The notes beneath the pieces are model-generated. The model made no database searches. It saw only the letters and a list, made by a program, of their open reading frames with translations, and was not told the origin of the DNA. 14,817 nt of DNA from an uncultured Clostridia bacterium (lineage in GTDB: Bacteria > Bacillota > Clostridia > Oscillospirales > Ruminococcaceae). Below, piece after piece: positions 7,064 to 13,460 of the stretch. The DNA lies in NCBI GenBank assembly GCA_947176675.1, contig CAMWRN010000031.1, forward strand, positions 1 through 14,817, in the 5' to 3' direction. The first letter of the stretch is position 1. Each line of letters starts with the position of its first letter. Both the position numbers and the translations under genes were made by a program.

Positions 7064-8008
7064 TCAACCCTCAACAACAGGAATATGCTTTTCAAGCCAT
7101 TTCAGAATATCCTCGTAAACCTCGGCTCGGTTAGTCTCATTGAGTATCTCGTGTCTCGCGCCGCTGTAAAGCTTCAGCTCAATATCAATCTGACCCGAAT
7201 TGCTGAGATTGACAAAAACCTCCTCCGGACCCCGTCCGTACAGACCAACGGGATCGTCGCCGCCGCTGCAAATGAATATTGGCAGATCATTGTCCACCTT
7301 TTCCGCCCAGTCCTTTGCGGAAACATAGCTTACCATAAACATCAGATCGGAATAGGCTCTTGCTGTAAAATGGAAATTGCAGTAAGGGTCTTTTTCGTAA
7401 GCCTCGACAATATCGGTATCTCTGGATATCCACGCAAACTCGTTTATGGGATTTTCAATTTTAACATTGCTGAGACCGAACACAAGACTGTCCAGCATTT
7501 TGGAACGTCCAAGCTCGCCCTTTAGTCTGCATATCGTCTGGGAAAGAGCAAGTCCCGCATTAACGCCGATCCTCATATTGAGAGTACCCATTATCACTGC
7601 GCCGCTGTACAGATCGCTGTGCTTCGCGAGAACAGTCCTTGTCACCAGCGAACCCATGCTGTGACCCATTATATACATGGGTATGCCCTCGAATTGCCTG
7701 CGCATTATTCTGGTAAGCCGAACAGTATCCTTGGCAAGAAACTGCCAGCCGCGCTTAGGAGCAAAGTACCCCAGATACTCATCACTTACCACGGATCCGC
7801 CGTGACCAAGGTGATCGTGACCGAACACAGCAATGCCGTTCGCGCATAAGAAAGCTATAAAGTCTTCGTATCTGGCGATATACTCGCACATTCCGTGAAC
7901 GATCTGCACAGCCGCTCTCGGTTTAGAAGAAGGAGTATAAACATAATAAGCGATATTGTCCGAACCGTTGGAGCTTTTAAATTTTCCGCAAATTTTTTCA
8001 AAACTCAT
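7064..8008 (-). CDS. Alpha/beta-hydrolase, monoacylglycerol lipase / lysophospholipase type
   Basis: A 314-residue soluble serine hydrolase of the Hydrolase_4 group. The sequence shows an oxyanion-hole strand with VQIVHGMCEY (about 35-43), the GHDHLGHG loop (63-70), the nucleophile elbow GHSMGS with Ser117, an acid in CSGGDDPVG (Asp251 or Asp252) and the catalytic His286 in GARHEILNE. The spacing matches a complete triad. There is no signal peptide or membrane segment. It probably hydrolyses a lipid-derived ester such as a monoacylglycerol or lysophospholipid, but the true substrate cannot be read from sequence. The start is set at ATG 8008 (MSFEKICGKF), because the upstream ATG at 8089 lies before the promoter found at 8051-8079. 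The ribosome site is weak (AAAGG about 12 nt upstream). It is transcribed divergently from dpaA and followed by a hairpin at 6998-7024. Confidence 0.9.
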   Translation of the reverse strand: MSFEKICGKFKSSNGSDNIAYYVYTPSSKPRAAVQIVHGMCEYIARYEDFIAFLCANGIAVFGHDHLGHGGSVVSDEYLGYFAPKRGWQFLAKDTVRLTRIMRRQFEGIPMYIMGHSMGSLVTRTVLAKHSDLYSGAVIMGTLNMRIGVNAGLALSQTICRLKGELGRSKMLDSLVFGLSNVKIENPINEFAWISRDTDIVEAYEKDPYCNFHFTARAYSDLMFMVSYVSAKDWAEKVDNDLPIFICSGGDDPVGLYGRGPEEVFVNLSNSGQIDIELKLYSGARHEILNETNRAEVYEDILKWLEKHIPVVEG

Positions 8009-8050
8009 AATGTTACCAGCCTTTACAGAATTATTAAAAAGTTTTCTCTT

Positions 8051-8079
8051 ATTATAACACAATTGTATTATTTTAACAA
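8051..8079 (-). promoter_or_regulatory. Sigma-A promoter of the hydrolase gene
   Basis: On the minus strand TTGTTA (8079-8074), a 17-nt spacer and TATAAT (8056-8051), with a TGT extension just before the -10. Transcription would start near 8044, about 36 nt upstream of the ATG at 8008. This supports that start codon. Confidence 0.75.
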
Positions 8080-8169
8080 GGTCTTGCACAAATTTTTCAA
8101 ATAAATCAAATTGGGACGGTAAATTTATGTCCTTAAAAAATTCCCCGCTCCCGTCTCCTGCTGTTCAGT

Positions 8170-8197
8170 ACCATTTCCCCATCTCCTACATATTATG
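8170..8197 (+). promoter_or_regulatory. Candidate sigma-K (mother-cell) promoter of dpaAB
   Basis: ACC (8170-8172), 16 nt, then CATATTATG (8189-8197) resembles the sigma-K pattern AC-N16-CATAnnnTA, with one mismatch at the last base. It lies about 70 bp upstream of dpaA, and no good sigma-A promoter is seen there on this strand. In Bacillus subtilis the spoVFA/spoVFB operon is sigma-K dependent, which makes the match more credible. The motif is short, so the call is tentative. Confidence 0.5.
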
Positions 8198-8266
8198 TAA
8201 GGGAAACTAATAAAACCATATATCTTTGATCCGTCCGCAAAGGCAGGCGGGAAAGGAAGTTTGCAT

Positions 8267-9157
8267 ATGAACAGAACATTTTTAGTCGCAGGAGGCGACC
8301 TGCGCTTTGTAACTCTTGCCGAAAGACTTGCCGAGGACAACAGAGTATACGCGGCAGGCTTCGACGGAAATGTCGCCGTATCGGAAAAGGTTCAGACAGT
8401 AGACAGAATATCAGACATCAGAGAAAGGGCGGACTGCCTTATTCTGCCGCTGCCCGCTTCTCCGGACGGAGTCACCGTCCGTACGCCCTATTCGGGAAGA
8501 AGTATTTCTCTCGAAAGCCTTGTTCCCGCCGTAAAAGAGGGCGGCATTGTTTTCGGCGGACTTGTCACTCCCGAAGTGCGGAAGCTGTTTGAAAGCGGAA
8601 AAGCCGACGTGATCGACTACGCCGCCCGTGAGGAATTCGCCGTACTTAACGCCGTAGCCACTGCCGAAGGCGCGGTTCAAGTCGCCATGGAGGAGCTTGC
8701 CACCACGCTTTCGGGAAGAAAGATACTCATTCTCGGCGCGGGAAGAATATCCAAGGTGCTTATAGACACCCTTTCGGGTTTTCACACAAAAATAACCGTA
8801 GCCGCCCGCAAATGCTCCGATCTTGCATGGGCAAGAGTCTACGGCTGCGAATCCGTTCCGATCGGCGGCATGGACGATCGGCTTGGTGAATTCGACATAA
8901 TATTCAACACCGTACCCGCCGTTATACTTGACGAAAAACGTCTGAAAAAAACCCGTCCCGGTTGTCTTGTAATAGATCTTGCATCAAAACCGGGAGGCGT
9001 GGATTTTGACACCGCGGGAATGCTTGGGGTAAAGACTGTTTGGCTGTTGTCCCTGCCCGGAAAGGTCGCTCCCGTAACGTCGGGCGAGGTCATAGCGGAA
9101 ACGGTCAGAAACATTCTCCTCGAAAAGGAGACCGAAAGGGGTGAGCTCAATGGCTGA
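8267..9157 (+). CDS. dpaA: Dipicolinate synthase subunit A
   Basis: A 296-residue SpoVFA-type protein, full length. With DpaB it converts 4-hydroxy-tetrahydrodipicolinate (from the lysine pathway) to dipicolinic acid in the mother cell during sporulation. Visible features: N-terminal FLVAGGDLRFVTLAERLAED (about 5-24), LILPLPAS (58-65), REEFAVLNAVATAEGA (121-136), a Rossmann nucleotide-binding loop ILILGAGRISK (153-163), DLASKPGGVDF (237-247) and the conserved C-terminal SLPGKVAPVTSGE (262-274). The loop reads GAGRIS where many homologues have GxGRxG, so the third glycine is Ser162. The ATG at 8267 is chosen with AAAGGA 7-10 nt upstream; the in-frame TTG at 8261 is too close to that site. It overlaps dpaB by 8 nt, so the two are translationally coupled. 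Confidence 0.95.
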   Translation: MNRTFLVAGGDLRFVTLAERLAEDNRVYAAGFDGNVAVSEKVQTVDRISDIRERADCLILPLPASPDGVTVRTPYSGRSISLESLVPAVKEGGIVFGGLVTPEVRKLFESGKADVIDYAAREEFAVLNAVATAEGAVQVAMEELATTLSGRKILILGAGRISKVLIDTLSGFHTKITVAARKCSDLAWARVYGCESVPIGGMDDRLGEFDIIFNTVPAVILDEKRLKKTRPGCLVIDLASKPGGVDFDTAGMLGVKTVWLLSLPGKVAPVTSGEVIAETVRNILLEKETERGELNG

Positions 9158-9731
9158 CCTTAAAGGCAAAAAGATCGGCTTTGCCATATGCGGCTCATTC
9201 TGCACTTTTTCAAAGGCTTTCGCCCAGCTGGAACGGCTCATTGCGGAGGGCGCAGAGGTCACTGCAGTAATGTCATTCAACGCGGCGTCCCTCGATACCC
9301 GCTTCGGAAAGGCCGCCGACCATATCGCCTATCTTGAAAAAGTCACAGGCAGAAAGGTGATAAAAACCATCGAGGACGCAGAGCCGATAGGTCCCAAGAG
9401 GATGTTCGATGCACTTGTCATCGCCCCATGCACAGGTAACACAATGGCAAAGCTTGCGGCGGGAATAATCGACACACCCGTCACAATGGCGGCAAAATCC
9501 CATATCAGGAACGCATATCCTCTTATTATTGCTCCGTCCACAAACGACGGACTTGCGGGAACGGCAAAAAATCTGGGTGCGCTGCTTAACTATAAGAGCG
9601 TGTTTTTTGTTCCTTTCGGACAGGACGATTCCGAAGCAAAACCACGGTCTCTTTCCGCGGATTTCAGCAGGATACCCGAAGTTATAGAAGCCGCTCTCGA
9701 AAAAATACAGCTTCAGCCCATACTGATATAA
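9150..9731 (+). CDS. dpaB: Dipicolinate synthase subunit B
   Basis: A 193-residue flavoprotein-family protein of the SpoVFB type, full length. Hallmarks are GKKIGFAICGSFCTFSKAF (6-24), TRFGKAADH (50-58), EPIGPKRMFDALVIAPCTGN (78-97), TPVTMAAKSHIRNAYPL (109-125), STNDGL (130-135), FFVPFGQDD (152-160) and the C-terminal QLQPILI. It pairs with DpaA to make spore dipicolinic acid. The ATG at 9150 is preferred, with GGGGTG about 8 nt upstream and a start MADLKGKK like known homologues. An in-frame GTG at 9141 would add three residues and cannot be excluded. Unlike the B. subtilis operon, no asd, dapG or dapA follows: a terminator comes directly after. Confidence 0.95.
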   Translation: MADLKGKKIGFAICGSFCTFSKAFAQLERLIAEGAEVTAVMSFNAASLDTRFGKAADHIAYLEKVTGRKVIKTIEDAEPIGPKRMFDALVIAPCTGNTMAKLAAGIIDTPVTMAAKSHIRNAYPLIIAPSTNDGLAGTAKNLGALLNYKSVFFVPFGQDDSEAKPRSLSADFSRIPEVIEAALEKIQLQPILI

Positions 9732-9748
9732 ACGCATTTCCAAAAAAT

Positions 9749-9783
9749 CGGCGGTCAGACCCCAAGGCTTGACCGCTGTTTTT
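9749..9783. terminator. Bidirectional terminator between dpaB and the PHP gene
   Basis: A 9-bp stem (CGGCGGTCA 9749-9757 with TGACCGCTG 9770-9778, one G-U pair) closes a 12-nt loop. On the plus strand TTTTTATATC follows, and on the minus strand ATTTTTTGG follows. It lies between two convergent genes and can end both transcripts. Confidence 0.85.
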
Positions 9784-9796
9784 ATATCTTATTGTT

Positions 9797-10486
9797 TCAG
9801 TCCTCTATGCAGACGACCTTTCTTTCCGCCACTGCCTTTGTGTAATCCATAACCGAAGTAAATTTCTTTTCGGACAGAACCCCTCCGCCAAACCATTTAT
9901 CGGCAATATTATGAGAATCCGAACCGCCTGTTACAGGAAGCCCGTACCACTCCGCATAGAGCTTCGCCCTGTCGTTGAACTCGGAATGTCCCGCCCTGAT
10001 ATGAGAAGCATTCACACCCTCCACCGCGTCCACAAAATGGGGAGCATGAACGGTAGAACGTATATACTCATAATCTCTGAAGGGGTGCGCGTGGACAACA
10101 AACCCTCCGCAGCAGCGGGCATACTCCAGAAACTTCGTCAGACCGATATTGAGGATATGATCGTTTTCCATAAGCCACTTCTTGTCCAGACCGTACACAA
10201 GAAAATCCGAACCGCCGTCCCCGTACTCAAAGCCGAAAAATACGTCCAGACCTATTTGATCGCCGCGGGCTTTCGCATTTTCGTAACCCTTGCAGTAAAG
10301 CTCTATCCGTTCTTTCCAGGGCAGGTCTCTCGGAACTGCCGAATTTCCGTTGAAAAAGTGGTCGGTAACGATTATTCCCGTGTAACCCTCGGCTTTGTAT
10401 TTTTCAGCCATTTCCGCGCCCGACGACCAAGCGCAGGCGCTTGCTTCGCGGGTGTGCATATGTGTTTCGTATTTGTACATTTTCAT
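9797..10486 (-). CDS. PHP-domain metal-dependent phosphoesterase
   Basis: A 229-residue protein of the PHP superfamily (relatives include histidinol phosphatases and small phosphoesterases). Metal-ligand motifs are all present: ETHMHT (His9, His11), TDHFF (Asp42, His43), FGFEYGD (Glu87), HAHPF (His132, His134) and GGSDSH (Asp190, His192). It is probably a cytoplasmic trinuclear-metal phosphoesterase. The substrate cannot be told, and no link to a histidine pathway is seen here. ATG 10486 is preferred (AAAAGAGA just upstream); ATG 10480 is nearly as good. The longer start at 10519 would add an unlikely MIHILFFRKRE leader. It follows the zinc-ribbon gene by 49 nt without a visible terminator, so the two may form one transcript. 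Confidence 0.88.
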   Translation of the reverse strand: MKMYKYETHMHTREASACAWSSGAEMAEKYKAEGYTGIIVTDHFFNGNSAVPRDLPWKERIELYCKGYENAKARGDQIGLDVFFGFEYGDGGSDFLVYGLDKKWLMENDHILNIGLTKFLEYARCCGGFVVHAHPFRDYEYIRSTVHAPHFVDAVEGVNASHIRAGHSEFNDRAKLYAEWYGLPVTGGSDSHNIADKWFGGGVLSEKKFTSVMDYTKAVAERKVVCIED

Positions 10487-10535
10487 TTCTCTTTTCCGAA
10501 AAAATAAGATATGTATCAAACGGCAGACTGTGCGG

Positions 10536-10958
10536 TTATTTCTGATAGCCGCAGTCTACGCAGGTTCTCTGTGAATCGGGGACAGTTCTTCCGCATTTCG
10601 GACATATCCAGCCGCCGTCAACACGCTTTTCCATGACCTGCTGCGGGTAACTGTAATTAAGTACAGGCTCGTCGCAGTTGAGTGCACGGAGTATCTTGCG
10701 GTTCTGCTCTAAAAGGCGGATGATGTTTTCTCTGTTTTCTTCCGCGTCAAAAAGAACGTTGGAAATGCTCCAGAACAGAATCAGTGCCGTAAACGCCAAA
10801 AACAAATCGCCTAAAAACATACCGAAATAATAACCGGAAAGACCTAAGCTGCGATACTTCAGACTGTCAGTAATAGGATCAAGCGATGCGATAACGAAAA
10901 TGACCGCCAAAATTACCCCTATGACGCGGCAGGTCACCGCTAAAAATTTATTGCTCAT
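10536..10958 (-). CDS. Small two-TM membrane protein with C-terminal zinc ribbon
   Basis: A 140-residue protein not recognised by name. Two hydrophobic segments (about 5-26 and 45-66) should span the membrane. They are followed by a charged, probably helical stretch (71-93, DAEENRENIIRLLEQNRKIL) and a C-terminal zinc ribbon with paired knuckles CPKC (C119, C122) and CVDC (C133, C136). Both termini are predicted to lie on the same side, probably the cytoplasm, with the ribbon free to bind a partner. The ATG at 10958 has a G-rich site (GGGGGGAT, 10972-10965) 6-8 nt upstream. It has its own promoter (10990-11018) inside the gap behind htpG. The function is unknown; a protein-protein adaptor is one possibility. 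Confidence 0.8.
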   Translation of the reverse strand: MSNKFLAVTCRVIGVILAVIFVIASLDPITDSLKYRSLGLSGYYFGMFLGDLFLAFTALILFWSISNVLFDAEENRENIIRLLEQNRKILRALNCDEPVLNYSYPQQVMEKRVDGGWICPKCGRTVPDSQRTCVDCGYQK

Positions 10959-10980
10959 AACAAAATCCCCCCGTAAGCAT

Positions 10981-11018
10981 TATGGTTTAATTTTACCATA
11001 CGGGGAGGACTTTGTCAA
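10981..11018 (-). promoter_or_regulatory. Sigma-A promoter of the zinc-ribbon gene with a palindrome over the -10
   Basis: On the minus strand TTGACA (11018-11013), a 17-nt spacer and TAAAAT (10995-10990) make a strong promoter that begins 15 bp after the htpG stop. An inverted repeat TATGGT-N8-ACCATA (10981-11000) is centred on the -10 and is placed like a repressor operator. The same inverted repeat forms the inner stem of a larger hairpin, whose outer arms are CCCCGTA (10969-10975 on the plus strand) and TACGGGG (10999-11005). Confidence 0.7.
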
Positions 11019-11032
11019 CTTTTAAAACATTT

Positions 11033-12943
11033 TTACTGCTTATCCGTCATAAGATCGCAGAGCAGCTCGGACAATGCAAGCGGGTCTTCCACGGGCATTC
11101 CCTCTATAAGCAGAGCCTGCGCGTAAAGTATCTTTCCGTATGCGGCAAGCTTATCCTTGTCCGTCTCGCCGAGCTTCTGCAATGTCTTGAAAATGTCGTG
11201 GTTCGGATTTATCTCCAGCACCTTTTCCGCCTTTACATTATGCTCGTTTCCGGGCATTGAAGCAAAGGTCTTCTCCATATCGAGGGATATCTGTCCCTCG
11301 TTGGTAAGGCAGCAGGGGTGTGTTTTAAGTCTCTCGGAAAGCCTTACCTCCCTTACCTTGTCACCCAAAGCTTCCTTGATGCAGGCGAACATATCCTTGC
11401 TGTCCTCGGCAAGCTTCTTGGTCTCCTCTTTCTCCTCGGGAGTTTCTATATCAAGATCGGAAGCCGACACCGACTTGAACTGCTTGTCCTCATAGCTCAT
11501 CAGCATCTGAACGGCAAATTCGTCCACGCTTTCGGTAAGGTACAGTATCTCGTAGCCCTTGTCCTTTACAACCTCGGTCTGGGGCAGACAGTCTATTTTG
11601 GCAACGCTTTCTCCCGCGGCATAGTAGATGTACTTCTGATCCTCTTTCATACGGGACACATACTCGTCCAGAGTAACAAGCTTTTTCTCAAAGGAACTGT
11701 GGAACATAAGCAGGTCTTTCAGCAATTCCTTGTTCGCGCCGTATCCGTTATAGATTCCGAACTTAACCTGCAAGCCGAACGCTTTCCAGAATTTTTCGTA
11801 CTTCTCCCTCTCGTTTGTCAGCATCTTTTTCAGCTCGTTCTTGACCGTTCTTTCAAGGGACTTTGCTATCAGCTTGAGCTGCTTGTCGTGCTGGAGCATT
11901 TCACGTGAGATGTTAAGCGACAGATCCTGTGAGTCCGCAAGACCCTTTACAAAGGAGAAGTGATCGGGAAGCAGGTCGCTGCACTTATCCATAATAAGAA
12001 CGCCGCTGGAGAAAAGCTGCAAGCCCTTTTCAAATTCCTTGGTATAGTAGTCCATAGGAGCCTGAGACGGGATATAGAGCAGCGCGTCGTATGTTGCCGT
12101 ACCCTCCGCCTTTGCGTGGATATGTGCAAGCGGCTCGTTGTAGTCGTAGAATTTCTCACGGTAGAACTTGTTGTATTCCTCGTCTGTGATCTCGCTCTTG
12201 TTTTTCCGCCAGAGAGGTACCATGCTGTTTAAAGTCTCCACCTCGGTGTGAGTCTCGTACTCTGCGGGAACGTCGTCCGTACCCGTACCCTCTTTCAGAT
12301 GGTCGTGCTCCATTTCCATTTTAATGGGGAAACGGATATAATCGGAATATTTTTTTACCAGCGATTTCAGCTTCCACTGCATAAGGTAATCGCTGTAGTT
12401 TTCATCATCGGTATCATCTTTCATGGTAAGAGTTATCTCAGTGCCTACGCCGTCTTTTTCGCACTCCTCGACAGTATAGCCGTCCACGCCGCTTGACTTC
12501 CACAAATAAGCGGTATCGAAGCCATATGCTTTTGAACGGACCTCAACCTCTTTCGCAACCATAAACGCCGAATAGAAGCCTACGCCGAACTGTCCTATAA
12601 TGTCGATATCCTCAGCTCCGCCGTTTTCATTTTTGAAAGCAAGAGAACCGCTGTTTGCGATAGTACCCAGATTATTTTCCAGCTCCTCAGCTGTCATGCC
12701 TATACCGTTGTCGGTGATTTTCAGTATACCGTTATCCTTGTCAGCTTCGATATAAATCTGAAAATCGTCCTTTTTCATTCCGACGCCGTCATCGGTAAGG
12801 GACTTGAAGTACAGCTTGTCAATAGCGTCGCTGGCATTGGAGATAAGTTCCCTGAGAAATATCTCCTTGTGAGTGTAGATAGAATTGATCATCATGTCAA
12901 GCAGACGTTTGGATTCCGCTTTGAATTGTTTTGCTTCCGCCAT
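11033..12943 (-). CDS. htpG: Molecular chaperone HtpG (Hsp90)
   Basis: A 636-residue bacterial Hsp90, full length. The ATP-binding GHKL (Bergerat) fold is intact at the N-terminus: ELISNASDA (32-40), the DNGIGM motif (78-83), GTIANSGS (93-100), IGQFGVGFYSAF (116-127) and GTEITL. The middle domain with the conserved catalytic-loop region (LNISREMLQ) and the C-terminal dimerisation domain follow without a break. It helps client proteins fold under stress in the cytoplasm. The ATG at 12943 is chosen because AAAGGA lies 9 nt upstream; an in-frame ATG at 12952 would abut that site. Expression is controlled by a sigma-A promoter and CIRCE operators upstream, which indicates HrcA repression. It is followed immediately by the promoter of the zinc-ribbon gene. 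Confidence 0.98.
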   Translation of the reverse strand: MAEAKQFKAESKRLLDMMINSIYTHKEIFLRELISNASDAIDKLYFKSLTDDGVGMKKDDFQIYIEADKDNGILKITDNGIGMTAEELENNLGTIANSGSLAFKNENGGAEDIDIIGQFGVGFYSAFMVAKEVEVRSKAYGFDTAYLWKSSGVDGYTVEECEKDGVGTEITLTMKDDTDDENYSDYLMQWKLKSLVKKYSDYIRFPIKMEMEHDHLKEGTGTDDVPAEYETHTEVETLNSMVPLWRKNKSEITDEEYNKFYREKFYDYNEPLAHIHAKAEGTATYDALLYIPSQAPMDYYTKEFEKGLQLFSSGVLIMDKCSDLLPDHFSFVKGLADSQDLSLNISREMLQHDKQLKLIAKSLERTVKNELKKMLTNEREKYEKFWKAFGLQVKFGIYNGYGANKELLKDLLMFHSSFEKKLVTLDEYVSRMKEDQKYIYYAAGESVAKIDCLPQTEVVKDKGYEILYLTESVDEFAVQMLMSYEDKQFKSVSASDLDIETPEEKEETKKLAEDSKDMFACIKEALGDKVREVRLSERLKTHPCCLTNEGQISLDMEKTFASMPGNEHNVKAEKVLEINPNHDIFKTLQKLGETDKDKLAAYGKILYAQALLIEGMPVEDPLALSELLCDLMTDKQ

Positions 12944-12973
12944 TTGAAACATTCCTTTCGTATCTATAATAAA

Positions 12974-13000
12974 TTAGCACTTTGAGGTTTAAAGTGTTAG
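12974..13000 (-). promoter_or_regulatory. Second, degenerate CIRCE-like operator of htpG
   Basis: TTAGCACTT (12974-12982), a 9-nt spacer and AAGTGTTAG (12992-13000) match the CIRCE layout with arms 8/9 and 6/9 identical to TTAGCACTC and GAGTGCTAA. It shares the four bases 12997-13000 with the perfect CIRCE next to it. The two centres are 23 bp apart, about two helical turns. It lies inside the htpG mRNA leader. Confidence 0.6.
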
Positions 13001-13023
13001 CACTCATTCTGTTTGAGTGCTAA
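12997..13023 (-). promoter_or_regulatory. Perfect CIRCE operator (HrcA site) of htpG
   Basis: TTAGCACTC (12997-13005), exactly nine bases, then GAGTGCTAA (13015-13023) is the full CIRCE consensus. It starts just downstream of the htpG -10 (13028-13033) and covers the predicted transcription start near 13021, so bound HrcA should block initiation. CIRCE is established as the operator for the HrcA heat-shock repressor. hrcA is not in this window. Confidence 0.97.
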
Positions 13024-13027
13024 TTAC

Positions 13028-13056
13028 AGTATAAACCATTGCAGATACAATTTCAA
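13028..13056 (-). promoter_or_regulatory. Sigma-A promoter of htpG
   Basis: On the minus strand TTGAAA (13056-13051), a 17-nt spacer and TATACT (13033-13028). The start site should be about 13021, within the CIRCE operator, leaving a leader of about 80 nt before the ATG at 12943. Confidence 0.85.
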
Positions 13057-13070
13057 GAGGGTAAGGGAAA

Positions 13071-13089
13071 TGTTTACAATTTGTACACA
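13071..13089. promoter_or_regulatory. 19-bp operator-like palindrome upstream of the htpG promoter
   Basis: TGTTTACAATTTGTACACA is a near-perfect palindrome: 8 of 9 arm positions pair around one central base. It ends 1 bp before the stop codon of the XRE regulator gene and lies about 15 bp upstream of the htpG -35. Its symmetry and placement suggest a binding site for a dimeric regulator. It is too A/T-rich and short-looped to be a terminator. Confidence 0.5.
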
Positions 13090-13090
13090 A

Positions 13091-13318
13091 TCAATGCGGT
13101 CTTTTGGGATAAGGCTTTTTCACAAGCATCCGACCGAGGATATAATCCGTAGATGTTCCGTAAAAGTCCGCAAGTTTGATAAGGTGTTCTATGTATATGT
13201 TCTGAAATCCCCGCTCATACCGCGAATAGACCGTCTGCTGTATACCCAGCAGCTCACTTATCTGCTTCTGGGTCATGTCCATGTCCTTGCGCAGATCCTT
13301 TAATCGTTGAAAATACAT
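13091..13318 (-). CDS. Small XRE-family helix-turn-helix regulator
   Basis: A 75-residue protein that is almost wholly a Cro/CI-type HTH_3 domain (about 6-60): LKDLRKDMDMTQKQISELLG, then IQQTVYSRYERGFQNI and IKLADFYGTSTDYILGR. The last 13 residues are basic (VKKPYPKRPH). There is no sensor or protease domain, so it probably acts as a simple dimeric DNA-binding regulator. The ATG at 13318 has GGGAG about 9-10 nt upstream. It lies upstream of htpG on the same strand, with only 34 bp between its stop and the htpG -35 and no terminator seen, so some read-through into htpG is possible. Palindromes on both sides of the gene (13071-13089 and 13338-13353) are candidate operators. Confidence 0.9.
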   Translation of the reverse strand: MYFQRLKDLRKDMDMTQKQISELLGIQQTVYSRYERGFQNIYIEHLIKLADFYGTSTDYILGRMLVKKPYPKRPH

Positions 13319-13337
13319 AAAAAGACGCTCCCGTTTT

Positions 13338-13353
13338 AGTACTTTTATGTACT
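13338..13353. promoter_or_regulatory. Palindrome AGTAC-N6-GTACT upstream of the XRE gene
   Basis: Perfect 5-base arms (AGTAC 13338-13342, GTACT 13349-13353) flank TTTTAT, 20 bp upstream of the XRE start codon. This is the usual place for an autoregulatory operator. A plus-strand TTGACA (13353-13358) begins at its edge, with TAAATC 17 nt further on, a possible weak promoter toward the GH16 gene. Confidence 0.4.
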
Positions 13354-13422
13354 TGACAATACCATAACTATGTGATAAATCGAAATAATTATGGAATAGA
13401 CCGATTTTCCCGAAATACCTAC

Positions 13423-13460
13423 CCGGAAGTTCTCCCGCTCAACGCGGGCGGGACTTCCGG
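13423..13460 (+). other. GC-rich hairpin upstream of the GH16 gene
   Basis: Outer arms CCGGAAGT (13423-13430) and ACTTCCGG (13453-13460) enclose an inner stem CCCGC/GCGGG (13434-13438, 13444-13448). ATTATTATTT follows on the plus strand, a weak U-rich tail. No plus-strand gene lies before it, so it could be an attenuator in a long GH16 leader or a barrier between the divergent genes. A second imperfect repeat, AGACTTTTTCG (13484-13494) with CGAAAAGTCT (13520-13529), follows. Confidence 0.45.

Noticed and set aside
6926..7525. A 199-codon plus-strand frame across the hairpin cluster and the hydrolase 3' end
   Set aside because: It mostly overlaps the clearly real hydrolase on the other strand, and the first part runs through palindromes with no ribosome site.
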